NCBI GenBank assembly: GCA_965119745.1
Contig: OZ221973.1
Location: 1,488,001-1,552,000 of the forward strand
DNA length: 64,000 nucleotides
DNA from: CAJFUR01 sp904420575
Lineage (GTDB): Bacteria > Actinomycetota > Coriobacteriia > Coriobacteriales > Eggerthellaceae
Direction of reading: 5' to 3'
In this document: piece by piece, positions 33,496 to 41,015 of the stretch
Position numbering within the stretch: the first letter of the stretch is position 1
Layout: every line of letters starts with the position of its first letter
Translations under genes and position numbers: made by a program
Notes under the pieces: model-generated
What the model was told of the DNA's origin: nothing
The model's database searches: none
The model's input: the letters and a program-made list of their open reading frames with translations, nothing else

Positions 33496-34614
33496 TCAGT
33501 GCAGGAACATGGCGTCGCCGAACGAGAGCAGGCGGTAGCGCTCGTCGATGGCATGCCGGTAGGCGGCCATGATGTTCTCGCGGCTTGAAAACGCGCTCAC
33601 CAGCATCATGAGCGTCGATTTCGGTACGTGGAAGTTCGTGACCAGCGCATCCACCACGTGGAACCGATAGCCGGGCAGGATGTAGAGCGACGTGGCCTCG
33701 CGATCGCGCGCCCGCAGTGCTCCCGCGCCGCCGTCCGCCTGCACGTCCCAGGCGCTTTCCAAGCTGCGCACGCTGGTGGTGCCCACGGCCACCACGCGGC
33801 CGCCGCGCCTGCGCGTCTCGGCCACGGCGTCCACCGTGCGCTGCGGCACCGTGTAGAACTCGGTGTGGATGGCGTGCTGCTCGGGATCGTCCTCGTCCAC
33901 GATGCGGAACGTGTCCAGCCCCACTTCCAGTTCGACGGTCTCCCAACGCACGCCGTTGTCCTTCAGACGGTCGATGAGCCGGGGCGTGAAGTGTAGGCCG
34001 GCCGTGGGTGCCGCCGCCGAGCTTTCGCGGCGGGAATATACCGTTTGATACAGTTCTTCGTCGCCGGCGTACCCCTTGATGTAGGGGGGTAGAGGCGTGT
34101 GCCCCACGGCGTGCAGCGCCTCGTCGAGTGAAGGCAGCTGCGTGGTGAGGCGCGCTACGCGCTCGCCGCGCAGTGCGCCGTCGTGTGGGTCTTCGTCGTG
34201 TGCGGGACGCGCCCAGTCCACGATCTCGGCCGACAGCGCCACGTTGCCGTCCGCGTCGGCGAAGTCCACCACCGCGCCCGTGCCCGGCTTCAAGCGCTTG
34301 CCTGGTCGCACGAGCACTTCCCAACAGGCGCTATGGTTGTCGGTGGGGGTGCCGTGGGGCCGCAGGAGGAACACTTCGGCCGCACCGCCCGTGCTCCGTT
34401 TCGCGCCCAGAAGGCGCGCCGGCATGACGCGCGTCTCGTTCGCCACCAACAGGTCGCCGGGGCGCAGGTACTCCGCGATGTCGCGGAAGACGCGGTCCTC
34501 CAGGGCCCCGGTCGCCCGGTCCATGACGAGCAGGCGGCATCCATCCCGCTCGGCCGCAGGCTCCTGAGCGATGAGCTCGGGCGGCAGTTCGTAGTCGAAG
34601 TCGCTGGTCTTCAT
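33496..34614 (-). CDS. queA: S-adenosylmethionine:tRNA ribosyltransferase-isomerase QueA
   Basis: QueA transfers and rearranges the ribosyl group of SAM onto 7-aminomethyl-deazaguanine in tRNA, forming epoxyqueuosine. The 372-residue protein starts MKTSDFDYELPPELIAQEPAAERD and has the family segments LVANETRVMPARLLGAK, HTPLPPYIKG, SSAAAPTAGLHFTPRLI and PKSTLMMLVSAFSSREN. AAAGGA upstream selects the ATG at 34614; the open frame continues to 34785 through repeat sequence and is ignored. Its partners queH and tgt lie nearby, so this is part of a queuosine block. Confidence 0.95.
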   Translation of the reverse strand: MKTSDFDYELPPELIAQEPAAERDGCRLLVMDRATGALEDRVFRDIAEYLRPGDLLVANETRVMPARLLGAKRSTGGAAEVFLLRPHGTPTDNHSACWEVLVRPGKRLKPGTGAVVDFADADGNVALSAEIVDWARPAHDEDPHDGALRGERVARLTTQLPSLDEALHAVGHTPLPPYIKGYAGDEELYQTVYSRRESSAAAPTAGLHFTPRLIDRLKDNGVRWETVELEVGLDTFRIVDEDDPEQHAIHTEFYTVPQRTVDAVAETRRRGGRVVAVGTTSVRSLESAWDVQADGGAGALRARDREATSLYILPGYRFHVVDALVTNFHVPKSTLMMLVSAFSSRENIMAAYRHAIDERYRLLSFGDAMFLH

Positions 34615-34681
34615 GGGCGTCCTTTGCCGGGTGAGTGCGGAACCGTTTTCGAGCCATTCATTATAGGCATTCCAGCAACAG

Positions 34682-34868
34682 GATGCCAACGTACCGTATG
34701 CCGAGGGAGGGGAAAGCCAAAGTGCCCCACCAAAAGAGGATGCCCCCGTACGCCGAGTGAAGGGGACGTCGCCCACATGTCGCACGCTGGGGAAGGAGAC
34801 GCCACGTGCCGCCCGTCAAGGTAGATGCCCTCGCACGCCGAAGGAAGGGTGCACACATATGTCGTCGC
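34682..34868. repeat. Degenerate direct repeats upstream of queA
   Basis: Three related blocks begin GATGCC at 34682, 34739 and 34824. The latter two share GCACGCCGA/GTACGCCGA, then GAAGGG, then ACATGTCG/ATATGTCG, over about 45 bases. No coding signal is convincing here. Confidence 0.6.
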
Positions 34869-34871
34869 AAT

Positions 34872-35000
34872 GGCAAAAATTTCCCGAATCGCGAGCCAGA
34901 AACGTCCCTTTTCGCTTAATTCGCAATGCGGGCGCTGCATAATCCCAGGTCGTGCTTTTCGGATGTACGGCCGCGGCTCGCAATTCGGGAAATTTTTGCC
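34872..35000. repeat. Long intergenic inverted repeat, 26-bp arms around a 77-nt loop
   Basis: Arms 34872-34897 and 34975-35000 match at 25 of 26 positions when reverse-complemented (GGCAAAAATTTCCCGAAT then CGCGAGCC). The loop is 77 nt, exactly as in the element at 10113-10237, and AATCCC occupies the same loop position in both. Arm sequences are related (run of A/T, then C-rich, then GCGAG). No gene lies in the 817-base gap 34615-35431. Confidence 0.85.
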
Positions 35001-35065
35001 AAAACGAGCGCCGAGGAATGCCTTGCCGGCAAGACAGAAGACGAGCGGCGCGACTCGTCTTGCCG

Positions 35066-35163
35066 GCAGGCGGAAAACGGGTGGCGCAGTTTGCTTGGCC
35101 TGCAGGCTGGAAAACGAGTGGTGCAGTTCCCTTGGCGGACAGGCTGGGAGACGAGTGGTGCAG
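35066..35163. repeat. Tandem repeat, three copies, 36-37-bp period
   Basis: Related 24-25-base blocks begin at 35066, 35102 and 35139. They share the pattern CAGGC, then GGAAAACG (GGGAGACG in the third), then GTGGTGCAG (GTGGCGCAG in the first). A palindrome CTTGCCGGCAAG at 35022-35033 precedes them. Confidence 0.8.
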
Positions 35164-35172
35164 CTCGGTTCG

Positions 35173-35327
35173 GCCGAATTGTCCCAAATCGCGTTTTGTG
35201 TACAGATTCGGAGCGTCGTAGTCTCTTCACGTATTTTGCGACCTGGTGTTTTGTCGCGCGTGTCGTGGCTTGCGCCGGTTGTGGACGCCAAAACCTATAC
35301 ATAAAACGCGATTTGAGACAATTCGAC
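35173..35327. repeat. Third long inverted repeat, about 30-bp arms, 95-nt loop
   Basis: 35173-35202 and 35298-35327 are near-perfect reverse complements (about 27 of 30), sharing AAATCGCGTTTT and its complement and flanked by GAATTG/CAATTC. Together with the element at 34872-35000 it brackets the 36-37-bp tandem repeats. Confidence 0.78.
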
Positions 35328-35431
35328 CGAAAACCGGGTGTGCGCAAGATGGCCAGGTGCGCACAAGGTCGGTGCTGCTGCTCTATGGCGTTGCGGCCGC
35401 GCCCGTGCCAGGGGTAGCGGCGCTTGGCGGC

Positions 35432-36175
35432 TTATTCGGCGGTGTTCGAACGCTCTTGTTCGCGGAGGGCCTTCAACACGGCGCGCTTCTTGGCTTGCTT
35501 TTCGGCGTAGGCTTGGCGTTCGGCGCGCCTGGCCGCCTGCGCGGCTTCGGAGGCTGTGCGTTCTTCGGCACGTGCGGCTGCGTCTGCTGCGCGGGCGGCG
35601 GCGCGGGCGGCCTTTCGCTCGGCACGCTCCGCTGCGGCTTCGGCGTCGGAAAAGCGGCAGCCGCAGTAGTTCTGGCGATACATGCCCAGCGCCCGGCTGC
35701 GCCGCGTGGCCTGGTCGTAGAAGGGACGGAAGTCCTCGAACACGGCCGCCACGCCTGCTTGCGCGGCGGCGCGCTCCAACTCGTCGCGGATGACGTCGGC
35801 GTACTGGTAGGGGCTCACGGAAAGCGTGGTGCCCACTCCGTCGAAGCCGGCCTGCGAGGCATACGTGGCCGCCTCTTCCAAGCGCAGGCGGTAGCAGGCG
35901 CGGCACCGTGCCTCGCGGCGGACGGGATCGCCCTGCGCTTCCCCGATGCGGCCAGGCCCCGCTTCCCAGCGTTCGGGGTCGTAGGCGCCTTCCACGACGG
36001 GCAGGCGCTCGTCCTCCGCCCAGGCGCGCAGGGTGGCCAGCCGATGTGCGTACTCTTCGGCGGGGGCTATGTTGGAGTTCGCATACAGGATGGTCAAGTC
36101 GTGCCCGGCCGCCCGCAGCAGCCGGGTCGGTTCCAGCGAGCAGGGCCCGCAACACGCATGTAGAAGCAGCCTCAT
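35432..36175 (-). CDS. queH: Epoxyqueuosine reductase QueH (DUF208)
   Basis: QueH carries out the final reduction of epoxyqueuosine to queuosine in tRNA, using a metal centre unrelated to QueG. The conserved core is present: MRLLLHACCGPCSLEP at the start, RCRACYRLRLEEAA in the middle, TTLSVSPYQ, and YCGCRFS late. Together these supply the family's cysteines. Unusually, about 60 residues of an Ala/Glu/Arg-rich, probably coiled-coil tail follow (AERAERKAARAAARAADAAAR). The ATG at 36175 is used because the core begins immediately; the frame is open further. It reads toward queA, with a repeat-rich gap between. Confidence 0.92.
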   Translation of the reverse strand: MRLLLHACCGPCSLEPTRLLRAAGHDLTILYANSNIAPAEEYAHRLATLRAWAEDERLPVVEGAYDPERWEAGPGRIGEAQGDPVRREARCRACYRLRLEEAATYASQAGFDGVGTTLSVSPYQYADVIRDELERAAAQAGVAAVFEDFRPFYDQATRRSRALGMYRQNYCGCRFSDAEAAAERAERKAARAAARAADAAARAEERTASEAAQAARRAERQAYAEKQAKKRAVLKALREQERSNTAE

Positions 36176-36199
36176 GCAAGCGCCCCCTCTACTCTGGTG

Positions 36200-36449
36200 C
36201 AGCGTTCTCTTGCTGGGGGAAGAGGAGCACGGTTTGCGCCCCATCTTTCTGCCAGGAAGCGGGGAGCATGGCCAGCGCCACGTCCTCCTTCCAGGGGGCA
36301 GAAGGCCCGGCTTGCACTCCGTCCTTTTGCCAAGCGCCGGGGCTTGCGGCCCGCGGCGTCCCGGTCAGCCCGGCCTCCGGAGGCCTGCCCTGCGCTCCTT
36401 CCGCCTGCCCAAACGCTCACGGCGCAGCAAGCGGCCGGCCGCTGCGGCG
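36200..36449. repeat. Degenerate roughly 39-bp repeats upstream of the HAD gene
   Basis: The 404-base gap 36176-36579 holds no gene. Much of it consists of loose repeats of a TGCGCYCC...CTTTYTGCC pattern at intervals near 39 bases, ending with a second copy of a 19-base GC palindrome core (36431-36449) also seen at 22681-22699. TTATACTAC near 36530 is a possible -10 for the next gene. Confidence 0.45.
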
Positions 36450-36579
36450 CCTGTCGGCGGGCGGATGCGTGCCAGGCAGGGGAGCGTAGCGATTTCATCG
36501 GTTTTTCTGAGAGGTTCGGCATGTGGCTTATACTACCATGCTGACAAGAGAAGGCTTCTGAATACCAAAGGATTCCGCA

Positions 36580-37509
36580 ATGACCGAACCCATCCCGACC
36601 GCCGGGGCGGACGCCCCGCGCGCGTACCGTGCGATCTTCTTCGACCTGGACGGCACGCTGCTGCCGATGGAGCTGGAAGAGTTCCTTTCCACCTACTTCA
36701 AGAGCATCGCCTCGTTCGTGGCCGCGCACGAGGTCGATCCGCAGGCGTTCTCGGCAGGCCTGAAGGCCGGCATCGGCGCCATGGCCGCGCACGACGACGG
36801 GCGCACCAACCACGAAGCCTATTGGGAGGCGTTCTTCCAGAAGGTCGATCGCACGGCCGCCGACTGGGACGCCCTGCTCGGCGAGTTCTACGACGTGGAC
36901 TTCGGGAAGATCGGCGAAGGCGTGCAGCCGAACCCGGCCGCCGCTCGCGCCGTGGAAGCGCTGGCGCAGAAGGGCTACCCGCTGGTGCTGGCCACCATGC
37001 CCATGTTCCCGCGCCGCGCCGTGGAATGGCGGCTGACGTGGGCGGGCGTGGACCCGCGCCTGTTCGCGCGCATCACGACGTACGAGAACTCCACCTCGGT
37101 CAAGCCCAAGCCGGCCTACTGCGCCGAGAACCTGGCGGCGTGCGGGCTGGCCGGGGCCGACGTGCTCATGGTGGGCAACAACACGGTGGAAGACCAGGCG
37201 TTCGCCGGTCTGGGCACCGACATGTACCTGGTCACCGACCATCTGCTGGATCCGGCGGGCACGGGCTTGGAGGGGGTGCGCCACGGGACGATGGAAGACT
37301 TCGCCGCCTGGGCGGAGGCGCTTCCTGCATGCGCCAACCCGGCTGTCGGCATCGAGCTTGGCGTGGTTTCCCCGGCGGCGCGCGAGGCGGCGCTTGCCGC
37401 GAACTCGCGCGTGGCGGACCACGAGGTGGCGCGCGCCGTGGAGGTGGCCGGGGCGTTCAATGTCGGCGCTGCGGCGTCGGCACATGGCGCGTTCGCGAAG
37501 GAAGCCTGA
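36580..37509 (+). CDS. HAD-superfamily hydrolase
   Basis: This 309-residue cytoplasmic protein has the HAD nucleophile motif FFDLDGTLLP near residue 21, then VLATMPMFPRRAVEWRL (motif II region), the motif III lysine region in TSVKPKPAYC, and MVGNNTVEDQAF with acidic residues of motif IV. A helical cap sits between motifs I and II. The C-terminal 60 Ala-rich residues are outside the usual fold. Substrate is not predictable. The stop is 2 bases before the tgt start, so the two genes are co-transcribed and probably translationally coupled; a role in the queuosine pathway is possible but unproven. Confidence 0.85.
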   Translation: MTEPIPTAGADAPRAYRAIFFDLDGTLLPMELEEFLSTYFKSIASFVAAHEVDPQAFSAGLKAGIGAMAAHDDGRTNHEAYWEAFFQKVDRTAADWDALLGEFYDVDFGKIGEGVQPNPAAARAVEALAQKGYPLVLATMPMFPRRAVEWRLTWAGVDPRLFARITTYENSTSVKPKPAYCAENLAACGLAGADVLMVGNNTVEDQAFAGLGTDMYLVTDHLLDPAGTGLEGVRHGTMEDFAAWAEALPACANPAVGIELGVVSPAAREAALAANSRVADHEVARAVEVAGAFNVGAAASAHGAFAKEA

Positions 37510-37511
37510 CC

Positions 37512-38657
37512 ATGGCGCTGTTCGACTGCGCCTGCGAGGCGCAAAGCGGCCACGCCCGCGCGCTTTCCTACGAGACGGCGCACGGCACGTTCCGCACGCC
37601 CATGTTCATGCCCGTGGGCACGAGCGCGTCGGTCAAGGGCGTGACGGTGGGACAGCTGCGCGACCTGGACGCCCAGGTGGTGCTGGCGAACACGTACCAC
37701 CTGTCGCTGCGCCCCGGCGCGGACGTGGTGGCCGAGGCCGGAGGCGTGCATGCGTTCATGCACTACGACGGCCCCATGCTCACCGATTCGGGCGGCTTCC
37801 AGGTGTTCAGCCTGGCCGACACGCTGAAGCTGGACGACGACGGGCTCACGTTCCGCTCCATCTACGACGGCGCCAAGGTGCGCTGGACGCCCGAGGACAA
37901 CATGCGCATCCAGGAGCAGCTGGGCGCCGACATCGCCATGCAGCTGGACCAGTGCGCGCCGTATCCCGCCGAGCGCGCGTTCGTGGAACGCGCCGTGGAC
38001 CTGTCGGCAAGCTGGGCGCGGCGCTGCCTGGCGTCCCACACGCGCACCGACCAGACGCTCTTCGGCATCGTCCAGGGCGGCATGCACCTGGACCTGCGGC
38101 TGGAATCCATCCGCCGCCTGCGCGCCATCGAGGACGAGAGCCTGGCCGCAGGAGGCCGGCGCTTCGGCGGCTTCGGCATCGGCGGCTACTCGGTGGGGGA
38201 GGACCACGAGGTCATGTTCGAGACGCTGGGGCAGGTGGCCCGCGCCTGCCCCGAGGACCGTCCGCGCTATCTCATGGGCGTGGGCAACCCCACCACGCTC
38301 GTGCGCGCGGTCCGCGAGGGCGTGGACATGTTCGACTGCGTGCTGCCCACGCGCACGGCCCGCATGGGCACGGCGTTCAGCTCCACCGGCCGCATGAACC
38401 TGCGCAACGCGAAGTTCACGCGCGACTTCGGCCCGCTCGACCCTGCCTGCACGTGCCCCACGTGCCAGAACCACAGCCGCGCCTACCTGCGCCATCTGGT
38501 GAAGCAGAACGAGATGCTGGGCGGCATCCTGCTGTCCATCCACAACCTGCACTTCCTTTTGGACCTCATGCGCCGCGCCCGCGAAGCCGTGCTTGCCGAC
38601 GACTACGAGGCGTTCTACGAAGCCTGGATGGCAAGCCTCGCCGCGCAGGACTACTGA
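37512..38657 (+). CDS. tgt: tRNA-guanine(34) transglycosylase Tgt
   Basis: Tgt exchanges guanine-34 of tRNAs with GUN anticodons for the queuosine precursor. The 381-residue protein shows the substrate-binding TDSGGFQVFSL, QLDQCAPYPAERAFVERAV, GIVQGG, GGYSVGED, and the catalytic Asp in VDMFDCVLPTRTARMG. The zinc site is CTCPTCQNHSRAYLRHL with HNLHF following. The ATG at 37512, two bases after the HAD stop, gives the correct N-terminus; the frame is open far upstream but that part overlaps the HAD gene. queA and queH lie upstream on the other strand. Confidence 0.96.
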   Translation: MALFDCACEAQSGHARALSYETAHGTFRTPMFMPVGTSASVKGVTVGQLRDLDAQVVLANTYHLSLRPGADVVAEAGGVHAFMHYDGPMLTDSGGFQVFSLADTLKLDDDGLTFRSIYDGAKVRWTPEDNMRIQEQLGADIAMQLDQCAPYPAERAFVERAVDLSASWARRCLASHTRTDQTLFGIVQGGMHLDLRLESIRRLRAIEDESLAAGGRRFGGFGIGGYSVGEDHEVMFETLGQVARACPEDRPRYLMGVGNPTTLVRAVREGVDMFDCVLPTRTARMGTAFSSTGRMNLRNAKFTRDFGPLDPACTCPTCQNHSRAYLRHLVKQNEMLGGILLSIHNLHFLLDLMRRAREAVLADDYEAFYEAWMASLAAQDY

Positions 38658-38706
38658 GCCGGACGGCCATGCGGCGGAGCGAGTCCGCCGCGCTCGGCCG
38701 TCTGGC
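38658..38706 (+). terminator. Two-tier hairpin after tgt
   Basis: GCCGGACGGCC (38658-38668) pairs with GGCCGTCTGGC (38696-38706), and inside it GCGGCGGA (38671-38678) pairs with TCCGCCGC (38684-38691). It starts at the tgt stop; no T-tract is present. Confidence 0.6.
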
Positions 38707-38932
38707 GGTGGAGCAGGTTCCGCGTCTTTCGCTGCGCAGGGCCGTCGGGCCAAACGGCCATGCCACGCGACCGCGTTTGGCGCAAAGCGTCGGCAGGAGC
38801 AGATAGATTGACGATTGCTGGCATGCTCCTGCTGGCTCGTCGCGCTTGCAAGCGGTACAATGGGATGAACAATCGCTCGAAGGCCGTCGATGCGTCGCGG
38901 GGCGCCGCGCGGCCGGAAAGGGCGGCACCGTC

Positions 38933-40279
38933 ATGGCACGCGACTATCGAGAATCCGAGGAACGGCGAGGGGCGGCTTCGCAGCCGCAGCCGCGGGGGAC
39001 GGCGGCGCCTGCGCACGTGGGCGTTGCGGCCCAGGTGGTGGACGCGCTGCCCGTGGGCGTGGCTGTCTGCGAGCTGCGTGACGGTGCGGCTTTTCCGCTT
39101 TTCGTCAGCGAGGCCGCCTGTGCGATGTACGGCTGCACGCGCGCGGAATACGACCAGGGCATCGCCCAAGGAAAGCCCCTGTTCACGCTCGACGACATGG
39201 CGTCTGCCGTCGAGCGGCTCGGCGGTGCCGCATCGCTTTCGGGGGACTACGACGTGCAAGTGAGGACACGGCGGATTGACGGCGCTCCGTTCGACGTGCG
39301 CGTGCAGGCGCGCGTCATCCCTGGTGCATGCGGCATGGCCGAGATGTACGCCGTGCTGTCCGACGTCACCGAGGAGGTGCGCGAGCAGCGCAAACGCGCC
39401 TGGCAGAACGAGCGCTACCGCCTGTTGAGCGAGCTCACGCACGCGATCAGCTTCGACTACGATTCCGAGTCGGACACGGTGCTGCTGTATCTGGACCGCA
39501 CCGGGAAGGGCATGGAAGAGCAGGTCATCACCCACTATCTGGAGAACCTTTCGGCCAATCGTGCAGGCGTCGTGCATCCGGGCTCTCTCGCCACGGTGCG
39601 CGGCATGTTCGAGCGCGTGAACGCAGGGGAGGCCGGGGTCGAGATAGAGTATCGCGCCGACTACCACGGCAACGGTTATCAATGGTACCGCGCCAACCTG
39701 TTCGTCGTGAACGACGAAGGAGGCGCATGGCATCTGGTGGGGCTCATCGAGAGCATCCAGAACGAACGCGAGCTGCGCACGCGGGCCGAGCGGGACAGCG
39801 TGACGGGGCTCAACAACCATGCAGCCGCCAAAAGCGCCATCACGCAGGCGCTCGCCGATGCCCGGGTGCGCAGCGCCAGCGCGTGCGCCGTGCTGGATAT
39901 CGACGACTTCAAGCAGGTGAACGACTGCTACGGCCATCTTGCGGGCGACGCCGTGCTGCAGTCGGTGGGCGCGCTGCTGCGCGCGAGCTTCCGCGAGGAC
40001 GACGTACTGGGCCGCGTCGGCGGCGACGAGTTCGTGGTGTTCCTGAAAGGCATCGGCCTGGATGCGGCCCTCGCCAAGCTCGAGCAGGTCAGGCTCGCCG
40101 TGGAGGACATGCGGGTCAAGGGCGTGGACAGGCCCGTCACCGCCAGCGTCGGCGTCTATGCCACCAGGCCGTGCGACGTGACGTACCGCGACGTGTTCCT
40201 GCGCGCCGACGAGGCGCTCTACGATGCGAAGCGCAAGGGCAAGGGACGCGTGGTGGCGTACGGCGAGCAAGAGGCCTGA
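38933..40279 (+). CDS. Diguanylate cyclase (PAS-like sensor plus GGDEF domain)
   Basis: This 448-residue soluble protein makes cyclic di-GMP. The N-terminal half has two PAS-like regions (DALPVGVAVCELRDG, then FDYDSESDTVLLYLDRTGKG). The C-terminal GGDEF domain is intact: ERDSVTGLNNHAAAK, DIDDFKQVNDCYGHLAGDAVL and the active site GRVGGDEFVVFL. The inhibitory I-site REDD lies five residues before GGDEF, so product feedback is likely. No EAL or HD-GYP domain is attached and no membrane segment is seen. The start is uncertain: ATG 38933 has a weak AAAGGG upstream and TTG 38846 is an alternative. It is convergent with the DUF6320 gene. Confidence 0.88.
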   Translation: MARDYRESEERRGAASQPQPRGTAAPAHVGVAAQVVDALPVGVAVCELRDGAAFPLFVSEAACAMYGCTRAEYDQGIAQGKPLFTLDDMASAVERLGGAASLSGDYDVQVRTRRIDGAPFDVRVQARVIPGACGMAEMYAVLSDVTEEVREQRKRAWQNERYRLLSELTHAISFDYDSESDTVLLYLDRTGKGMEEQVITHYLENLSANRAGVVHPGSLATVRGMFERVNAGEAGVEIEYRADYHGNGYQWYRANLFVVNDEGGAWHLVGLIESIQNERELRTRAERDSVTGLNNHAAAKSAITQALADARVRSASACAVLDIDDFKQVNDCYGHLAGDAVLQSVGALLRASFREDDVLGRVGGDEFVVFLKGIGLDAALAKLEQVRLAVEDMRVKGVDRPVTASVGVYATRPCDVTYRDVFLRADEALYDAKRKGKGRVVAYGEQEA

Positions 40280-40358
40280 ACGGCGCGCGCATCAGCGGCC
40301 TCCTTGTGCCTGCCTGCGCCATGGCGCGCGACCCGCTTTCGCCTTCGTTCTCGGCTTC

Positions 40359-41015
40359 CTAGGCGGTGAACAGCTTGTGGATCTCGGCCAGAAGCTGCCT
40401 GCGCATGAACACGAGCAGCCACAGCAAGAACACGCTGGACACCAGCGCGCTCACGAAGGCCGGCACGTCCCAGGTGGTCAGCCCCAGCGCGACCAGCGCC
40501 AACGGGGCCAGGCCGAACACGACGTCGAGCAGCAGGTACTTGGCGTAGCGCGCGATGAACGTGCCGCGGAACACTGCCAGCAGCACGGTGTCGAACACGA
40601 GCGCCACCAGGCAGATGCCGGGGATGACGAAGGTGGTCACGGCCAGGTTCCCCGTCAGCACGAACCAAATGGCGGCAAGGGCGAGCAGGATGAGGAAGTA
40701 ACGCACGACCACGCGCAGAAAGTCCGGCCGGTGCACCAGGATGTTGCGCACGAACAGGTAGTTCACGGCCAGCCCCAGGCACACCGTCACCACGATGTCC
40801 GCCGGCAGCGAAAGCAGCCTTCCCAAGAACAGCATGAGCAGCAGGCAGGCACCGGTGGCGAACGCGAGCACCTTGAGCGCGAGCGCGCCCGACTTCCTGA
40901 CCTCGTTGCGCGGGAAGACGGCGGGCGTGGGCGGGCCGTCGAGCTCGGCCTGGCACAGGGGGCAGCGGTCGAGGTCGCCGGCGAACTCGACGCCGCATTT
41001 CTCACACCGTCTCAT
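40359..41015 (-). CDS. DUF6320 membrane protein with N-terminal zinc ribbon
   Basis: This 218-residue protein begins with a zinc-ribbon-like segment (MRRCEKCGVEFAGDLDRCPLCQ, four cysteines in two CxxC pairs). Six or so membrane helices follow (ALALKVLAFATGACLLLMLFLG onward). I recognise this layout as DUF6320, a family of unknown function found next to acyltransferase and alpha/beta-hydrolase genes. Its start overlaps the end of the acyltransferase gene by 14 bases, showing translational coupling. The ATG at 41015 is chosen because the ribbon starts immediately; the frame upstream runs inside the acyltransferase gene. Confidence 0.82.
   Translation of the reverse strand: MRRCEKCGVEFAGDLDRCPLCQAELDGPPTPAVFPRNEVRKSGALALKVLAFATGACLLLMLFLGRLLSLPADIVVTVCLGLAVNYLFVRNILVHRPDFLRVVVRYFLILLALAAIWFVLTGNLAVTTFVIPGICLVALVFDTVLLAVFRGTFIARYAKYLLLDVVFGLAPLALVALGLTTWDVPAFVSALVSSVFLLWLLVFMRRQLLAEIHKLFTA

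Noticed and set aside
34825..35425. Overlapping ORFs of 120-160 codons on both strands between queA and queH
   Set aside because: They consist of tandem and inverted repeats read in several frames, without ribosome binding sites or recognisable domains.
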